From Sinohyriopsis cumingii (taxonomy: Eukaryota; Mollusca; Bivalvia; Unionida; Unionidae), in the NCBI GenBank assembly GCA_028554795.2, contig CM068827.1, positions 75,589,244 to 75,653,243 of the forward strand: a stretch of DNA of 64,000 nucleotides, given 5' to 3'. The position numbers and the translations under genes were made by a program. The notes below the pieces were generated by a model. It had not been told where the DNA came from. It did no database searches and was given only the letters and a program-made list of their open reading frames with translations. This document shows, piece after piece, positions 24,898 through 39,104 of this stretch. Positions within the stretch are counted from its first letter, which is position 1, and each line of letters starts with the position of its first letter.

Positions 24898-25481
24898 TTG
24901 TAATATTATAACAACTATTTAATTACAAATCACCTGTCAGCTGATATACAATATTTCAGTATAAATTTTAATGTACCGTATTTTTTTAACCTACTACGAC
25001 CCACCGGAGCACCCTGATTGTGACAATTCCAATAAGAACATATCATTCCCCAGTGACGCATATCCGATTCAGTGACCTCTCTCGGCTAAATATAATACAC
25101 GTTGCTAGCATCGTACAGACATTTGACCGCATAATAACGCTAATGACATTTCTAGTTTTAATCAAATCAGACGACAGAAGAGAAAATGAATAATCTGTCC
25201 ACTGCTGAAAACAAAACAAAATTATAAGTGTAAAACGCTGAAATCACAATATATAATAGACCGCTAAGGTAGCAATGGTATAGTCCGATACCAACAGCTG
25301 TACTGATAAAAGCCAGGCTGTATAAAATAAACCCACTAATAAATCACAGTCGTATATATGCATATGTATCTGAATAACATTTATACCTTAATTAAGTCAA
25401 TCGAGTTTAAAGCACGCCTGTTGTGTTGTTGACACCGTGTGTACCTATATATGTCAGTTCCAAAGTAAATATTTTCCAACT

Positions 25482-25600
25482 GGCCTGGTGGTGTAAAGGT
25501 TAGTGTGGTTGTTTTGCGACCAAGAGGAAACCTTGTTCGGGTTCGAATCACGCCGCGGAGACTTTGTCGGCGTTTGTAAAAATAATTGTTATAATTGGGG
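25482..25600 (+). mobile_element. tRNA-derived SINE-like element, third type
   Basis: CCAACTGGCCTGGTGGTGTAAAGGTTAG holds an A-box-like sequence and TTCGGGTTCGAATCACG a perfect B box, spaced for pol III transcription. The head is unlike SINE types A and B. The sequence after it, to about 25,830, includes two related segments with GTTTTGCAC, at about 25718 and 25802. The 3' end cannot be set. Confidence 0.5.
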
Positions 25601-25839
25601 GTGGGGCAGCTGCAATAAGCTGAGAAGATGTTGAAACATCAGTGAAGGGGTAATTGTAAAAAGCGTAACTTAACGCAAGTGAAACTTGCCTGTCAACCCC
25701 AAATTACTAGGGTGTTCGTTTTGCACGCATGGGTTCACTTGGGGTTGTGTGTGCTTGAATAAAGTTCGACATGGACAGCCCTCTGAACCTCTAGTATTTC
25801 GTTTTGCACCTAGGAGTTCACCGGGGACATGTGCCTGAT

Positions 25840-26843
25840 TACAAAATAAGAATTATAACACTAAATATAACAATTATCAGTGAAATAGTATATGAATCAT
25901 CATTCGGCTGGGAGGTTTCATCTCCCTTTGCTTATTTATTATATTTTGTTTGCACCATGAGACCGCATCTGGGGCTTAACTCTGTTAAACTCTGAAAGAG
26001 TTGTGTGGACTCAGCTGAGACTAACATGAGCAAACAAATATGGCACAAGTGGGGGCGGGCCTAATAATGTGGTTGCCTGGCAATAAACATTATTTTCTCT
26101 AGGAATTATTCATAAAATATGGGGCTTGCCCCAAAAATATCAGTTTTATTGGGTCGGTTTCCTGAATTTGCCGGTCTGTAGGGGGTGAGTTAGACTCCCC
26201 CAAACCTATACTGCTACACTTACTTACTAAAGAGAACAGAACAAGACGAAACTTTAATTAGTAAAAGTAAATCTCAGGCCATGATACTTTCATATCTGCT
26301 ACGACAGCGTCAGGCGACGTCACGAACATATTGAGATACAAACCACATTATAAGTAACATTTGATCTTTGAAGGTCTTTATAGGTTATTGTATTTTTAAA
26401 TGGAATCTAGCTTAGTGTGCTCTTATTACGCATGACACAAGCAATGGAAATGATGACGTTGGGAATGGGATCAAGATACTAAATTCTAGATATTTAAAAA
26501 TATTGATCTTATTTAATATTTGATTCTTTTTGCGTGATAAAGAAGCAAGTAAATTAAATCTAAATCACGCTCATTGTCTTAGTTGAAATATTATTTTTAA
26601 TTTCTCTCTTTCTAACACTTCTTCGTTTCTGTACGTTGGGTTAAGTCATTCTGCAAGAAAAACAAAGCATATTGCGATAGTCAGATGGTATCAGTTTTTA
26701 CACACAAGGGGGACTGATTTGTTTATTACTTTGTGGTAAAAATTATATACTAGGGTGTTGAAAAACTAGGCATGTTACAGCACGGGGATTAGACATTGTC
26801 TATACTTTGTAATAGGATTTTGTACACTTACAAGCCTCTTGGG

Positions 26844-26926
<83 letters not shown>

Positions 26927-28990
26927 GGATTTGAATAATTTTCTTTCGTTTAAAACTAAAACAACAATTTCTTCCGCAACTCATTCGTTAAGCTTTGACA
27001 AGGATGGAGAAAGATAAAGTTTTCAACAATGCAACGAACTTGTTCTCGACATTAGGCCCTCGACAGTCTAAGATGCATGTAAATTTGTAAATTTCGATGA
27101 CAGAATCCAAACGTTATTATCCCAATCTCGAGTTGAACTGTTAATGTTCGATAATCTGAGGATGAGGATAATTTAGTATCACAATTCCTCCAGGCAGGAA
27201 GTAAATATATGTATTTTAACGGAATATAATTTAGGTTCATCTCTGTTGGTAATGCTTTAGGGTGTGATACGTTGTTGTTGGTGCTTTAACTATTAGTCAG
27301 TTGAGCAATCGCCTCACTCCTTAGGTCGACCGTCAGCATAAGAAAAACTTAAGGATAAATTTGATTTAAAGATTATCTATTTTCACATGTTCTTTAAAGA
27401 CTTATTGACGTACCTTATAAACAAACTCCACATGTGATATAAATAACATTTTGATGTAAAAGACGAATTTATTGCAGACATATACTGTCTGACGTAACAG
27501 TTTTCGCAAACTCGCAAAATGAAAGCTCGGCAACTCCTGAAAACTTGGTGGATGTATTTGCGCTTGCTTATTATGTGAAGTGGTAGGCAACCATAAAGAT
27601 CAAAGCAGATATTTAGTATATCCTAAGCCGTTTATTTGTCTTTGAATAATTTCAACATTTGAGTTATAAGCCTACGTCTATCAAACACAAAATTTCATAT
27701 TTAAAAAAAAATAAAAAAATCGAGAGCGTTGTACACATGGAGTGCATTATCTAGTTTCAATAATATTGTGTCAGTTTTTTAACATTAGCTAAACAATTTA
27801 TGATTTCCCTTGAGCAATAACAAGTGATCTTTTTACCTTTTTGTCTGTCACTAGCGAGAGTTCCACTAGCATTAACAGACGAGAATCACACATGCGGTTT
27901 CCTGCCGATCAAACTAAATCTAAACTTCTTTTTTGAATGTTTATTATTTTCACTGTAACTCATTCTTATCTCATTTTAATGAGATTACGAATATTTGTAT
28001 AATTTAAATGTCAGTTTTATACAGTTGGGTAACTCTATACAAGATTGCAAGGGACTGCAAATGACTTGCATGCGTATGTCCAAAACAGAAAATTACAGTG
28101 AAATGCTCTTCCTAAAATTTTCTGAGTAACTAACATTGTAGTTTAAAGTAAACACCTTCTTGTCGCGTGGTTGTTGATCATTTTGTATCTGATCTGACGT
28201 CGGTGAGAAAAATACGCCACAAACAGCAATACACGTAACTGGAATGAAAATTATTTATTACTGGTATTAATACGTTATTTCCTACTTAACAGCTAAGTGT
28301 TGAATCCAGTCGACAACACAGTCGCTACTGACTTGTCATGAATAGTGATCTTTGAAGGGTACAGAGGCCTTATCTAACAGAGGCTTATAGAAGAGTCAGA
28401 TAGGGGACGAAACGTTTGGTACTTGGAAACAATTTTAGTACGAAAAAATATCAAAGATCTTTAATTAAGAAATCAGAATTCCTCTTGTCAGCCTCTTAGT
28501 TTAAAGTATATGTACATAACGAGTCTGCTGAGCTAAATCTACTTTTTTGCTACAGATACGGTAGAAATTGAAGAGGTTAATCACAAGGAACAGACTCAAA
28601 TGAGTCCAAGCTGAAAAGGTGATGATGTCACAGATACTCGGTGGTTAACGCGGATGGATACCTGACCCGGACATACAATGTAACAACAGTAGACTGTAAG
28701 GGTGTGACAAGGACACTTCTGTTAAAAATAGCAGACGATGAGATATTTTTCTGTGCATGATACCCAAAGCAACATTGAATTGTTTAGCAAACACATGGTC
28801 AATTATTCAGTTTTATCTGTCTATATAAACAGATGAATGATGGACGGTAAATACAAAGTCTCACCAATGTCTGCACTATTTCCTCCCCAATAAATGAAAG
28901 TAAACCAAATTAGACACTATTATTCAAAGTTTCGTCTTGACAAGGCGAATGTAGCAAGAAATGAATTTATGATCATTTAGGATGGCAGTT
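25840..28990. other. No gene recognised
   Basis: AT-rich DNA with one long (TA)n tract. Several short open frames in the stretch carry no family motif. Confidence 0.5.
26845..26922. repeat. (TA)n microsatellite
   Basis: Uninterrupted TA dinucleotides of about 78 bases. Confidence 0.95.
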
Positions 28991-29007
28991 GTCCTCCTTT
29001 CTATAAA

Positions 29008-29347
29008 CCGCTCCGGTGGCCGAGTGGTTAGAGCGTCCGCCTCGGATGCGGGAGGTCGTGGGTTCAATCCCCAGCCGAGTCCTACCAAAGACTTACAGAA
29101 ATGGTACTAACAGCAGCCTTGCTTGGCGCTCAGCGTTAAGAGGTTAGTTTTAGGACTGGTCGGCCTGGTATCAGGATAATGTGACTGGGTGGGATATCAT
29201 GCTACATGTCTGCGGCATGATGCCCCAGTGCTATACATCACTATAAACTGCCACACTGCAGGCATTGTAGCGATATGACTGAACAATTGTTAAAGCTACC
29301 TTAAATATCCAAATCACACACACACACACACACACACACACGCCTCA
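29008..29347 (+). mobile_element. Full-length tRNA-derived SINE type B with (CA)n tail
   Basis: The head has an A box (TGGCCGAGTGG) and B box (GGTTCAATCCC), so close to a tRNA that a tRNA scanner could flag it. A central domain follows (AGGACTGGTCGG ... CAGGATAATGTGACTGG ... ATCACTATAAACTGCCACAC) and a 3' end GTAGCGATATGACTGAAC. The element ends in (AC)n. Target duplication TTTCTATAAA flanks it at 28998-29007 and 29348-29357. The organisation resembles bivalve SINE families with a conserved central domain, but I do not assign a name. Confidence 0.85.
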
Positions 29348-29357
29348 TTTCTATAAA

Positions 29358-31138
29358 ATCCTGTTATTTTGATGTCTCAATGCAAAGAGCTTCAGTTCGT
29401 TGAAAAGGATAACTGCGCACACTTTTCTGTATGGTCATGAATGTTCTGTTCTCAGTACAGAACAATACAAGATTGGATAATATTTTTATGCAAAGTCAAA
29501 TTATTCTAAATCTAAAAGAAAAAAAAATGATATCGATAAGTATTACAAAATGAAGGAGAACTCTCAGTAGTTTTCTTGATTCCTTAAAGTACATTTGAGA
29601 AGTGCTTGCGCTGCTTTAGTCCACATCCAATGATAATTGGATATTTTATTACAAATTGAATTTAATATTTCGATTGCATGACAAGTACCTATTGCATTAA
29701 AACACACTCATTTGTTCTGTTGTTAGAATCTAAGAGAAAAACTATTAATTTCGGATTATATCTTCAGTATTCACGTATGTTTCCTGTTACTCTACGCCGA
29801 ATAAGGTCCATTAAGTCAAAGAATGTGCACGCATGAAACTAAATCACACATTAATCCGTGATCTGATCGTAAAATAATGCCCCATTTGCTTTTCTTAACA
29901 TACGTTGATTGCCTCCTTGGCGTGAATAATATAGACATATCATGACTACGTCTGTCCTAGCCATTATAAGACGTAGAGGCAGGCGATGCACATGTCCATT
30001 AAGTACAACATTTACACAATGGCATGTCATGTAAATCTGGAATCAAGCTTGGCTACTTTCGTCCTTATTGAACAACAGCTAAATCAAAGGAAAACAGTAA
30101 ATGATGCAATTTAGTCCATATACAGAGAACCGGTACCATTATCCAGTACTGGTAAACTAACGAATATTTCGAGTACATTTGGCTAACACGTTATGCGTAC
30201 ACATATTGAAGTTTACTTGGATACACGACTGCAGTTGAGAATGTGCTCGTACGTCTAGTCAGACCTTTACCATTGGCACTTTACATACATGATGGTCTCT
30301 ATAAAAGATCATTTAAAACTTGATCAGTATCAATACACATGTATCCTCAGCATAAAGCTGACCAAAATTGTCTACTTGTAAAGTCCATTGGATGTGTTGA
30401 TCCACAAAAGAGAACAGCTGCACAATTGCCACCTTTACGACAATCCTAAAGTATTAGTACGAAATAAAAAGGATCATATACTAATAGAACATATATGTTA
30501 TTTTTTTTTACCTTATTCATATAAATATCGGTCAAAACTGTCGACGAAAGTCACGGAAGCCCCTATGCAAGTATTCACTTTAAAACATTTGATTTAGCAC
30601 ACAAAGTCTAGAGATGTCTCAACTTCATTTGCACTTCCTGAAACAAATTCACCCTAGTCAAAGTCATTTTGTATACGTGGAAGATATAATGTAAAGAATT
30701 AACGTTGGAAACAGGACTGTTTATGTTACTCACAACAGACTCTGTTAGTAAACGACCAAAACATCTTGTCAAAATGTTGTGTGGCGTCAGATACAGACAC
30801 GTATACCTAAATGTTTCTTCATAACGATCACGATTTCAAAATGTTTCCTTGAAGGACTTTTTGCTTTATTCAAAGATACTGATATTTGTAAGATCTGTCT
30901 AAGCTTGCATATATATACTTTTGTCCTCTGTACTTACGTGAAGAATTTAGATCATGCCACGTTTTATCAGAATCAATAAACTCCTCCGTTCCACTGAAAA
31001 CAATTTTTAAGAATTCCGATAAGTCTACATGTGTTCACAGTTTGAGAAAAAATGTTTGTTTTTTCTTCTGGCGAGACAAACTAGGAAGACTAGAAATAAT
31101 AAAGACAACAATACGTACCACAGTGCTTCTGCTGACAT
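29358..31138. other. No gene recognised
   Basis: AT-rich, no coding or RNA signal. A (CA)n tract at its left edge belongs to the tail of the preceding SINE. Confidence 0.5.
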
Positions 31139-31150
31139 CGACAGACAACT

Positions 31151-31397
31151 GGGGCCCCGAGTGGCGGAGTGGTCAAAAGCGCTCTCCGTTACGGATCACT
31201 GCCATCTCACCTCTGTCTGCGTGGGTTCGAGTCTCAGATTCGGCCAATGTGGGTATGTGAGAAAGCCTGCCAGTAGTTTCTCGTGGGTCGGTGGTTCTTT
31301 CCGGGGTTTTTCCCGGGTTCTTCCTCCACCTTTAATACTGGTTGCCATGTATAGCCTATTGTGTGCTGAAAAATGGCGTTAAGCCCTACAACAACAA
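31151..31397 (+). mobile_element. Full-length tRNA-derived SINE type A
   Basis: Begins GGGGCCCCGAGTGGCGGAGTGG, with a near-perfect pol III A box (TGGCGGAGTGG) and B box (GGGTTCGAGTC), and ends with an (ACA)n tail. It is flanked by a perfect 12-base target duplication CGACAGACAACT at 31139-31150 and 31398-31409. This is the best reference copy of the family in the window. The long spacing between the boxes resembles a class II (Ser/Leu-like) tRNA origin. Confidence 0.88.
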
Positions 31398-31409
31398 CGA
31401 CAGACAACT

Positions 31410-34400
31410 TGTTTCACAACTATTCTCTCGGACAACACGCACGTTTACTTGCTGTATTTATGTTACTTCAACTAGTTGATAACAAAAATGGATTCAGATC
31501 ATGAATGGTTATTTTTGAGGATAGAAACTGCGTTCCGATAGAGTGTCAACTGTCAAATATACATATGGGGATGTGGCTTGCACAGCATCTCTAAAATTTC
31601 AATTCAACTTGATCGAAAGTTTGTCTTTGATTCAACGGCTGGTCCACAGGTCAGGAAAGCCTTACTGCAGCTTCTTTCAGGCAAATGTTCACGCACCTGA
31701 AAACAAATTTTCTCCAGAATGTCCCTATAGCAAGAGTGGAACTATGTGGGCAAGTATGTCTGAAGGTTAAACTTGTAGCAATTACCAAGATGAGATAAAT
31801 GGAGTTATTTTTCTGATTTTTTTAAAATAGGATTTTCACTATGAAGAAAAGTAATAGTATTTTATGACTTTGAAAATGTTGTGGAATTCAAAACAAATTG
31901 GAATGATAACCAATGATCTTATCGTTCAATACTGTCAATACATTTACTACGAATCTCGAATAATGTTTATAATGATCATGGAGTTTCAACATTTGGAACA
32001 AATCCTACCACACGCCACCCCACAACCCATCCCACTCCCGCATACTACAGACAATAGTAGTTAGAAAGCATTGCAATTTATTGTAATACGTGGTATTTAA
32101 ATAAATGAGAACCAGTGAAACGTGTTGGATGTTTTTGTAGTTTCTGAGTAAACAGTTGTATCATTTTTAATATGTTATCAACACAATACATTTCGGTCAT
32201 AACTGATAGGCAAGAAAGGGTAGTAACCACCATTTAGTGTTATATTCGGACTGTTATCATGTCATAATAACGTCTGCAGACAATGAACATCACTATTCAT
32301 TATATTAACCCAAACGGACTATGTGGATGAAGTTTCAATTCATGGAATTGAATGGCGTATAGCATAATTAGCAACAAGTGTATTGTCATCTACAGTGTAC
32401 AATATGTAAAAATAATATATAGTGAGAAACATAATTACATATGCATTCAGATAAAGATCGATGCCAATAATATAGCAGGTTAATTCACAAAACATCTATG
32501 TAGGAGAAATATCTGCATTATTAATGGTAATAATATGAGTTTAAAATCACTGTGTAATTCAGATTAATGTAGTATCACTTGTCAGTGAAAAATGTTTAAA
32601 AGATAGCTGCATATAGGACATTGTTTCGAAGATTAAATGCTCTATAAATGTAAGTCGATAAATTAAAAAATATATAGTATTCTAGATGTTCAAAGGTTCC
32701 GTAAATATAATGTATTTTGTCATTATCAGAAATATTTGCGTCATAGATCTTTAAACAATGAGCATTCAAGTTCAAAATGAAATTCATTTTCAAGAAGGTT
32801 ATATATAGAATAAAGTCTATTCTGAAAGAATTTAGTCTCGCCCATCTACCCGCTTCAACATCAAGCTTGTGAGAGGACACTAATTAAGCAATCTCATTTA
32901 CATTTGTCAAAGAAAGATATGCTCTCAAGATAAATTTTTGATCCAAAATTTGCAATATGTTTATAAAATAATGTTCGACCACTGTATGTCAGGTTTTATT
33001 AGTATCAAAATATTCATGACATGGCTTGCTTTTAAGTGTGTAAATTTAAAAAGATATTTATCAAGTAAAATATACAATTTTAAGCATGTCCTGCTAATTT
33101 TGTTTTGTTTCCGTAAAGAAACCGCCACACGTAATGACTAGCCCAAGCGTGTAAACTTATTTACAATTTCTATTTATTAATTACAGTGAGTGAATTCCAT
33201 ATTTCTTTGTAAAATGCCACTTTTTCTATAAATCATACATTTTATTTTTGAAGTGTTAAACTCAACTTTTCAGTTCGATCAATACACTTTCAAACAATTT
33301 AGCATGGTGTGAAGATTTTTAGACTAACTTGAAAAGATTATACGATCATGTGCGTATAAAACGAACAAATTGATGTAGCATGTCGATATCGATACTTTAA
33401 ACAACATGCATGACAAACTCTTCCTCTAGATAATTTACAAATACTGAAAAAAGTAATAGTGATAAGCATTCATCTTGTTGGACTCCATGAATAGAAGAGA
33501 ATTCATCACATAACCCGTTTTAATATTGGCCTCTAGATTTCACGTTGGTCTACATCGATTTGATTATACCTAGAATATTTATCCTTAAGACAAGCTTCAT
33601 TAATGCGTGCCACATGTTATCCGTTACATTGTAATGAAACGCTTTGAAATCACTAAACGCACAAACTAACTTACCTTGATTAATAACAACCACAGAATTC
33701 TATAGATTCTATATAACTGACATTTTCGCATCCAGCTCATAGATTAACCAAATATGTATTAGGATACAGTTTTGTTGTAACCTGACAACGATGATTAAGT
33801 TCAATTTGGTTTGAAATACATAGGATCAAGTTGTATTACCAAATAAAGCTCAGATCGGAAAATGGCTGGATTAATTGTCTTTGGTAATTCAACCGTCTGC
33901 CTGTACACATTATCGTTTGCAACAAACTATGTTGAAAATAATATGATAGTCGTAAGCAAGCAATGAGGTTCTGCTTGCACGGATATTCTGTCCTTGTCTG
34001 GAACCAGAATAACAAGCATCTAAACTCAAAAGGCTCTTTTTTCAAAATTCTTTCCATGGCTGACCTATACTTGTCTATTAATATGATTGCATAATGTAAG
34101 CTGGAAAATGTTGAAATCTGTATTTAATGTTTGGTTTCCATCAAGCACGGCTCTGTAGAATATTGACAATGTTGGCACTTTTCTCCGCTAAATCATAGTA
34201 TTTTTAAAACGGTCTACTTTATTTAATCTATTTTTTAAGATAAAAAATAGATTGATATAATATATGTTCGTGAATGGGGTACAGTTTCACTTTAATGCCA
34301 ACTGCATTTGACACAACATTATTCAGGGTAAAGTGAATGTACAGTGTGCACTAGAACAACGGTTATTTTTGCGGTTGGCGAGAAAACGTATAGCGGGGGC

Positions 34401-35429
34401 AATATTTCCATAAATATTTGATCATAAAAATTATTGAAATCTGCAAAACATAGATGGACATAAATGCTTGATATATCTTAGTTAAAATAATTAATACAAG
34501 TGTTATATGCAGATGTATTGTAGTAATGTTACATGCGGATGTATTCTTCATAAGGGTTACATGCAGATAGATAATTTGGCGATACACATTAAACACCATA
34601 CAATGCAACATTGCATCGTTAACTTACTAAAACATTGCGTTATTTCAATATTGTCGTGTAGCTTTAAGTTTCAAGAAATGTCGTGAAAAGAAATTTGAGA
34701 AAGTTACAGCCCCAAAAATAGTTTCTGAGTAATTTTTTTCTAAAATATCCGTGACTCTCTCTCTCTCTCTCCTTGAAAAATATTTTTGTTCATCTTTACG
34801 TTTAATTGGTGAGTTTTATATTTACAATTTGCAGTAAGCTTTATTTACTGCACATCGACGAGACGTCCAAAAGTATGGATCATTTGACCATGGATATACC
34901 GATGTGAAATGAATGAATTAACTAATCACTTCAAAATAGTACATTACAAAGGGAAAAGAATAAAAAGCACTGATGGAAAATAGAATAAAAATTACAACAT
35001 ATCCAAGCTATACAAAACCCACCCCACCCCACCCCCAAAAAACGACAAGAGACTATTTCATTTTATGATATTAAGTGTATTTGATTTTAAATTATGTGTA
35101 TAAAACAGTAACAAATCCCTTCATTTCTTTTAGAATAGATGATGATTTACAGATTGAATGTATTAATAATATCATTCGAAGTATGCAGCGACAGCTTTGA
35201 ACGTGAAGAGGTTTGAAACAACAACGTCTTAGGAAGGAATTAAAATTAAGTTTTGCATGCTGCGAATATACACAAACATAAAGCATGTAGGAAATGTATA
35301 CAATACTATTAGAAAATAACGTCCAATTGAAGGATCTAAAAACAAATATTTTCTTGAGTGAAATGAATTCTACAGAAATAAAGTTATGGATTTGCAGCGA
35401 AAGAAAAAGGTTTAGTACTTCCCAATTTA

Positions 35430-35430
<1 letters not shown>
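31410..35430. other. No gene recognised
   Basis: AT-rich. Contains a short (CT)n run near 34758-34772 and a three-copy, roughly 28-base repeat at 34500-34572 (units around TTACATGC[AG]GATGTATT). An open frame at 31543-31770 has no recognisable motif. Confidence 0.5.

Positions 35431-35470
<40 letters not shown>
35431..35470 (+). repeat. (TG)n microsatellite
   Basis: TG dinucleotides beside the 3' end of the minus-strand SINE type B. Confidence 0.95.
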
Positions 35471-35471
<1 letters not shown>

Positions 35472-35481
35472 CATTTGAATT

Positions 35482-35690
35482 TTAAACGTAGCTTTAAAAA
35501 AATTTCAGTCATATGGCTACGATGTCTGCAGTGTGGCAGTTTATAGTGATGTCTGCTAGCACTGATGCATCAAGCCGCAGACATGCAGCATCATGACTTA
35601 TCCAGTCACATTATCCTGACAATAGGACGACCAGTCCTAACACTAACCAATTAATGTGGAGAGCCATGCGAGGCAGCTGCCCACCTTCGA
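35482..35690 (-). mobile_element. SINE type B, 5'-truncated
   Basis: Minus-strand copy of the central and 3' parts of SINE type B: AGGACTGGTCGTCCTA, CAGGATAATGTGACTGG, CATCACTATAAACTGCCACA, ending near TATGACTGAAATT. A (TG)n run (35431-35470) lies just past its 3' end on the minus strand, matching the (CA)n tail of the full copy. Confidence 0.75.
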
Positions 35691-35699
35691 GAAAAAAAA

Positions 35700-36924
35700 C
35701 AAATGTAATAGAACGATTTATCAAAACTCTAGAGAATATAATGTAGCAGCATTTCACTAAATACAATTACTGACAATGGATTGACGTTTCACCAATTTCA
35801 ATGAACGGTCAGATATCATTTATTCTAGGTTATGAACGGCTATTTCAGTTAAAACGAACAAGGAATAAATATATACAATTTTATTATTATTTTAGATGAT
35901 CCAATTGTTTACAAATTAGAAGACATGAAGGAGTTATATGTATTCCACAAAACAAGATGACACATACATTGTTGAACTAATACTGAAGATCCAACGATTA
36001 AGATTAAGAATGGAAAGGATCTGACGAATTGTTTAACAGTTTCGAACTAGTGGAAAAACTATTATTACGCTAAATTAGATGCCACAAGGGCAATACGTTG
36101 ACAAAGATATTAAAGACCATAAAACGATTTAGTTTTTGAAAGTTTAAGCATTATTAGGATTGTCACAGGTGGAAAATTATGAGCGTTGGACTACCTAGGT
36201 GTAAACACATGCACTATAGGCTAATTTGTGCTCTTAACAAAACCGAATAAAGAAATGAAGGTGCATCCAAACATGACAGGTAAAACATCATATGTCACAT
36301 GTAATCATAATGTCACATTAAGAATGGATATATGTTATTTTATTATATGCTTCATAAATAATCCCATTAGTTGAACACTGTTGTTACGGGTCAATACCCA
36401 ATGATATTGACCAGAGTTAAGTAAAAATATTCACCGCTTCCTTATATGGTTAAAATGTGCCTTGGTAGGAAGAACTATTGTTTATCTTCGTCGAAATAAA
36501 TTGCAATGAACTTTGACTTGTGTCCAAACATTTTGACGTTTGCAACGGTTTCCTTGAGGTATCCAGAAGAGTTATATTTAGATAAAAGTGGATACAAGAG
36601 ATCTACAAATAAATCCAGGTGACGTGGACAATGTCATATACAGTCAGAAATAGCACAATACCACGAAACGGCGAAGCAAAAAGATTTAAATCATGTTCAG
36701 CTATGGTTATGGAATGTAACGAGAGAGCATAGGACAATAGAAAACATCCACCAAGATCTAATGAATATGTTAGTAAACTTTTGGTTTATATAAGCTAATG
36801 TGACGAAAAGAAATTGCTCTCGTCCAAACTGAAATTAAAAAAATTATCTAATGTAGCCACCATCAAAATTAAATAAAGAAACTATGTATAGGTCTACATA
36901 TAAGGAATACAAATTTCAAGCAAA

Positions 36925-36960
<36 letters not shown>

Positions 36961-37550
36961 ACGTTATACCAACCTTTGATACAATTTACCGGTACATAAT
37001 CATGTTCTGTTCCACATAAACGGTGCAATTTCATTCACTCTGAATAACATTTTTTGATACCTTACTGGGAGTCTTATAAATTACAGTGACTTCAAAACGA
37101 ATATAGATCCTTATTTTAAGGTATTACCCAAGATCAATGGGACACAATACCCTGGGGACGTTGATGAACGCTGCTGGTGAAAATGAGCTACTTAGAGAAG
37201 AATTGCGAATCACTCCGTCAGGAAAAAACAAGTTACTGCACTCTCAAAAACCGGAGTGCAACCAAATAAAATCATGCAGATCACATGACACAAAAAACAT
37301 TTTATCAATTGTTTTTTCTAACAATATATCGTTGTTTTTTTTGTTGCTACATAACACTCATTCTCTTTAACAAGCTAAGTTTGTTTCACTGCTGAATCGC
37401 GCATTCATAGTGTTAATATATTTTATATTAATGTGCGGTGCTCGGGTTTTATTCATAAAGTGAAGAACACGTAAAATACGAAATTAAACAAAATAAGTTT
37501 ATTGTTTCAATTGTATCATTCCTTTAATGATTGTTTTAAAGCAAATAATA
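35700..37550. other. No gene recognised
   Basis: AT-rich DNA with a (GA)n tract at 36929-36959. No coding signal. Confidence 0.5.
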
Positions 37551-37554
37551 TAAT

Positions 37555-37640
37555 GGTTATTGACTGACTATTATTGAACAATATTGGTCCCTCGTTCATG
37601 AGGCGTAGGATGCCCGAGCTTCAACACTCAGTCAATAACC
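37555..37640. repeat. 86-bp element with 13-bp perfect inverted ends
   Basis: GGTTATTGACTGA at 37555-37567 and its exact reverse complement at 37628-37640 enclose 60 bases of more balanced composition than the flanks (GGTCCCTCGTTCATGAGGCG, then GATGCCCGAGC). It could be a very small MITE or a structured RNA or DNA element. No clear target duplication is visible. Confidence 0.6.
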
Positions 37641-38340
37641 TATATATATATATAGTATATATTATTATTATTTAGGTTACAGTAAGACGTGGCTGTTTGT
37701 ATGATGATATTTTCTAATTAAAGTACCATATAATTGGCTTAATAATAAAGCAAAGAAAGTTGGAAAAAAGGATAGATGTACTTATATTTTTATTAGAAAG
37801 TGTTGGCTTAACGAAAGGGGGATCACAAATGTTTACTCTGTAAATAAGGTATTCTGCAATAAGTATTTTATTAGCACAATTTAAAAATACAACATACATG
37901 ACACCTATTTCTTCCGTTGCAGATACTGCTAAAACGTTGTTTAAGAAATCGGATAAGCTCGAGACAGAGACAAAAATTCCGACCCAATTTCAATAATGCA
38001 GTTACAATAGGCGTTGTTAGTGATGGTAGTTTTGTTATTACCAAATATCGTGGTCATACATATGTGATTTCTAGTTAGCTACAAAATCTACGTATAAAAT
38101 GCTGCGACTCTTTAAAACTCAAACGAAATATCAGAACAAATGTAACCAAGAACATAATTTCAATGGCTGATATACAGTCCGTGACTGTGGAGTATACAAT
38201 TGCAGAGGAAGAAAAAAGAAGACAAATTCCATGAAAAGTATATAAAAAAGAAAGATTATGATAATGTTGATCGTCCTATGGACAAGACAATTTAGAAACC
38301 TACAAACACCCAATAGCCATCATGAACAATAGTAAACAAC

Positions 38341-38660
<320 letters not shown>

Positions 38661-39104
38661 TATAGGTATAGCAATTTAAATAATCCTCAAACAAAAACTA
38701 ATCACACTACAATTATGTCGAGTAGTGATGAATCTTCAAATATTCTACCAAAGCTACTAAGAAGAATGCCAATGATCGGTTTGAGTTTGAAAATATCTCT
38801 CTTGTTGGATTTTGGTTTGGTTCATTTTAGAATTCGTTTATTATGTAGCTACCAAGAATTTCGTTATTGCTTTGCTTGCTGTTATTAAATATGATTCGTT
38901 TACAGGTACAGCCTATAGATATAATACATATAACGAACCATATGTGTATCAATGCCACATGTGTAAAGGCATTGGCGTCTGAGTCTGGATAGACGATTAT
39001 GTTGACTCCAAGATGGCTGGAAACAACATTGGACATTTTCATAACATAGCTTGAGTAAAGCTGGAGAAAGAGTGAAACATTATAAATCATCACGTTCACT
39101 TTTA

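Noticed and set aside
25255-25290. CCGCTAAGGTAGCA, similar to the 28S rRNA region targeted by R2 elements
   Set aside because: Only about ten bases agree and the flanks do not match rRNA.
28990-29090. Possible tRNA gene with good A and B boxes
   Set aside because: It is the head of a full SINE with a central domain, CA tail and target duplication, so it is a retroposon and not a functional tRNA gene.
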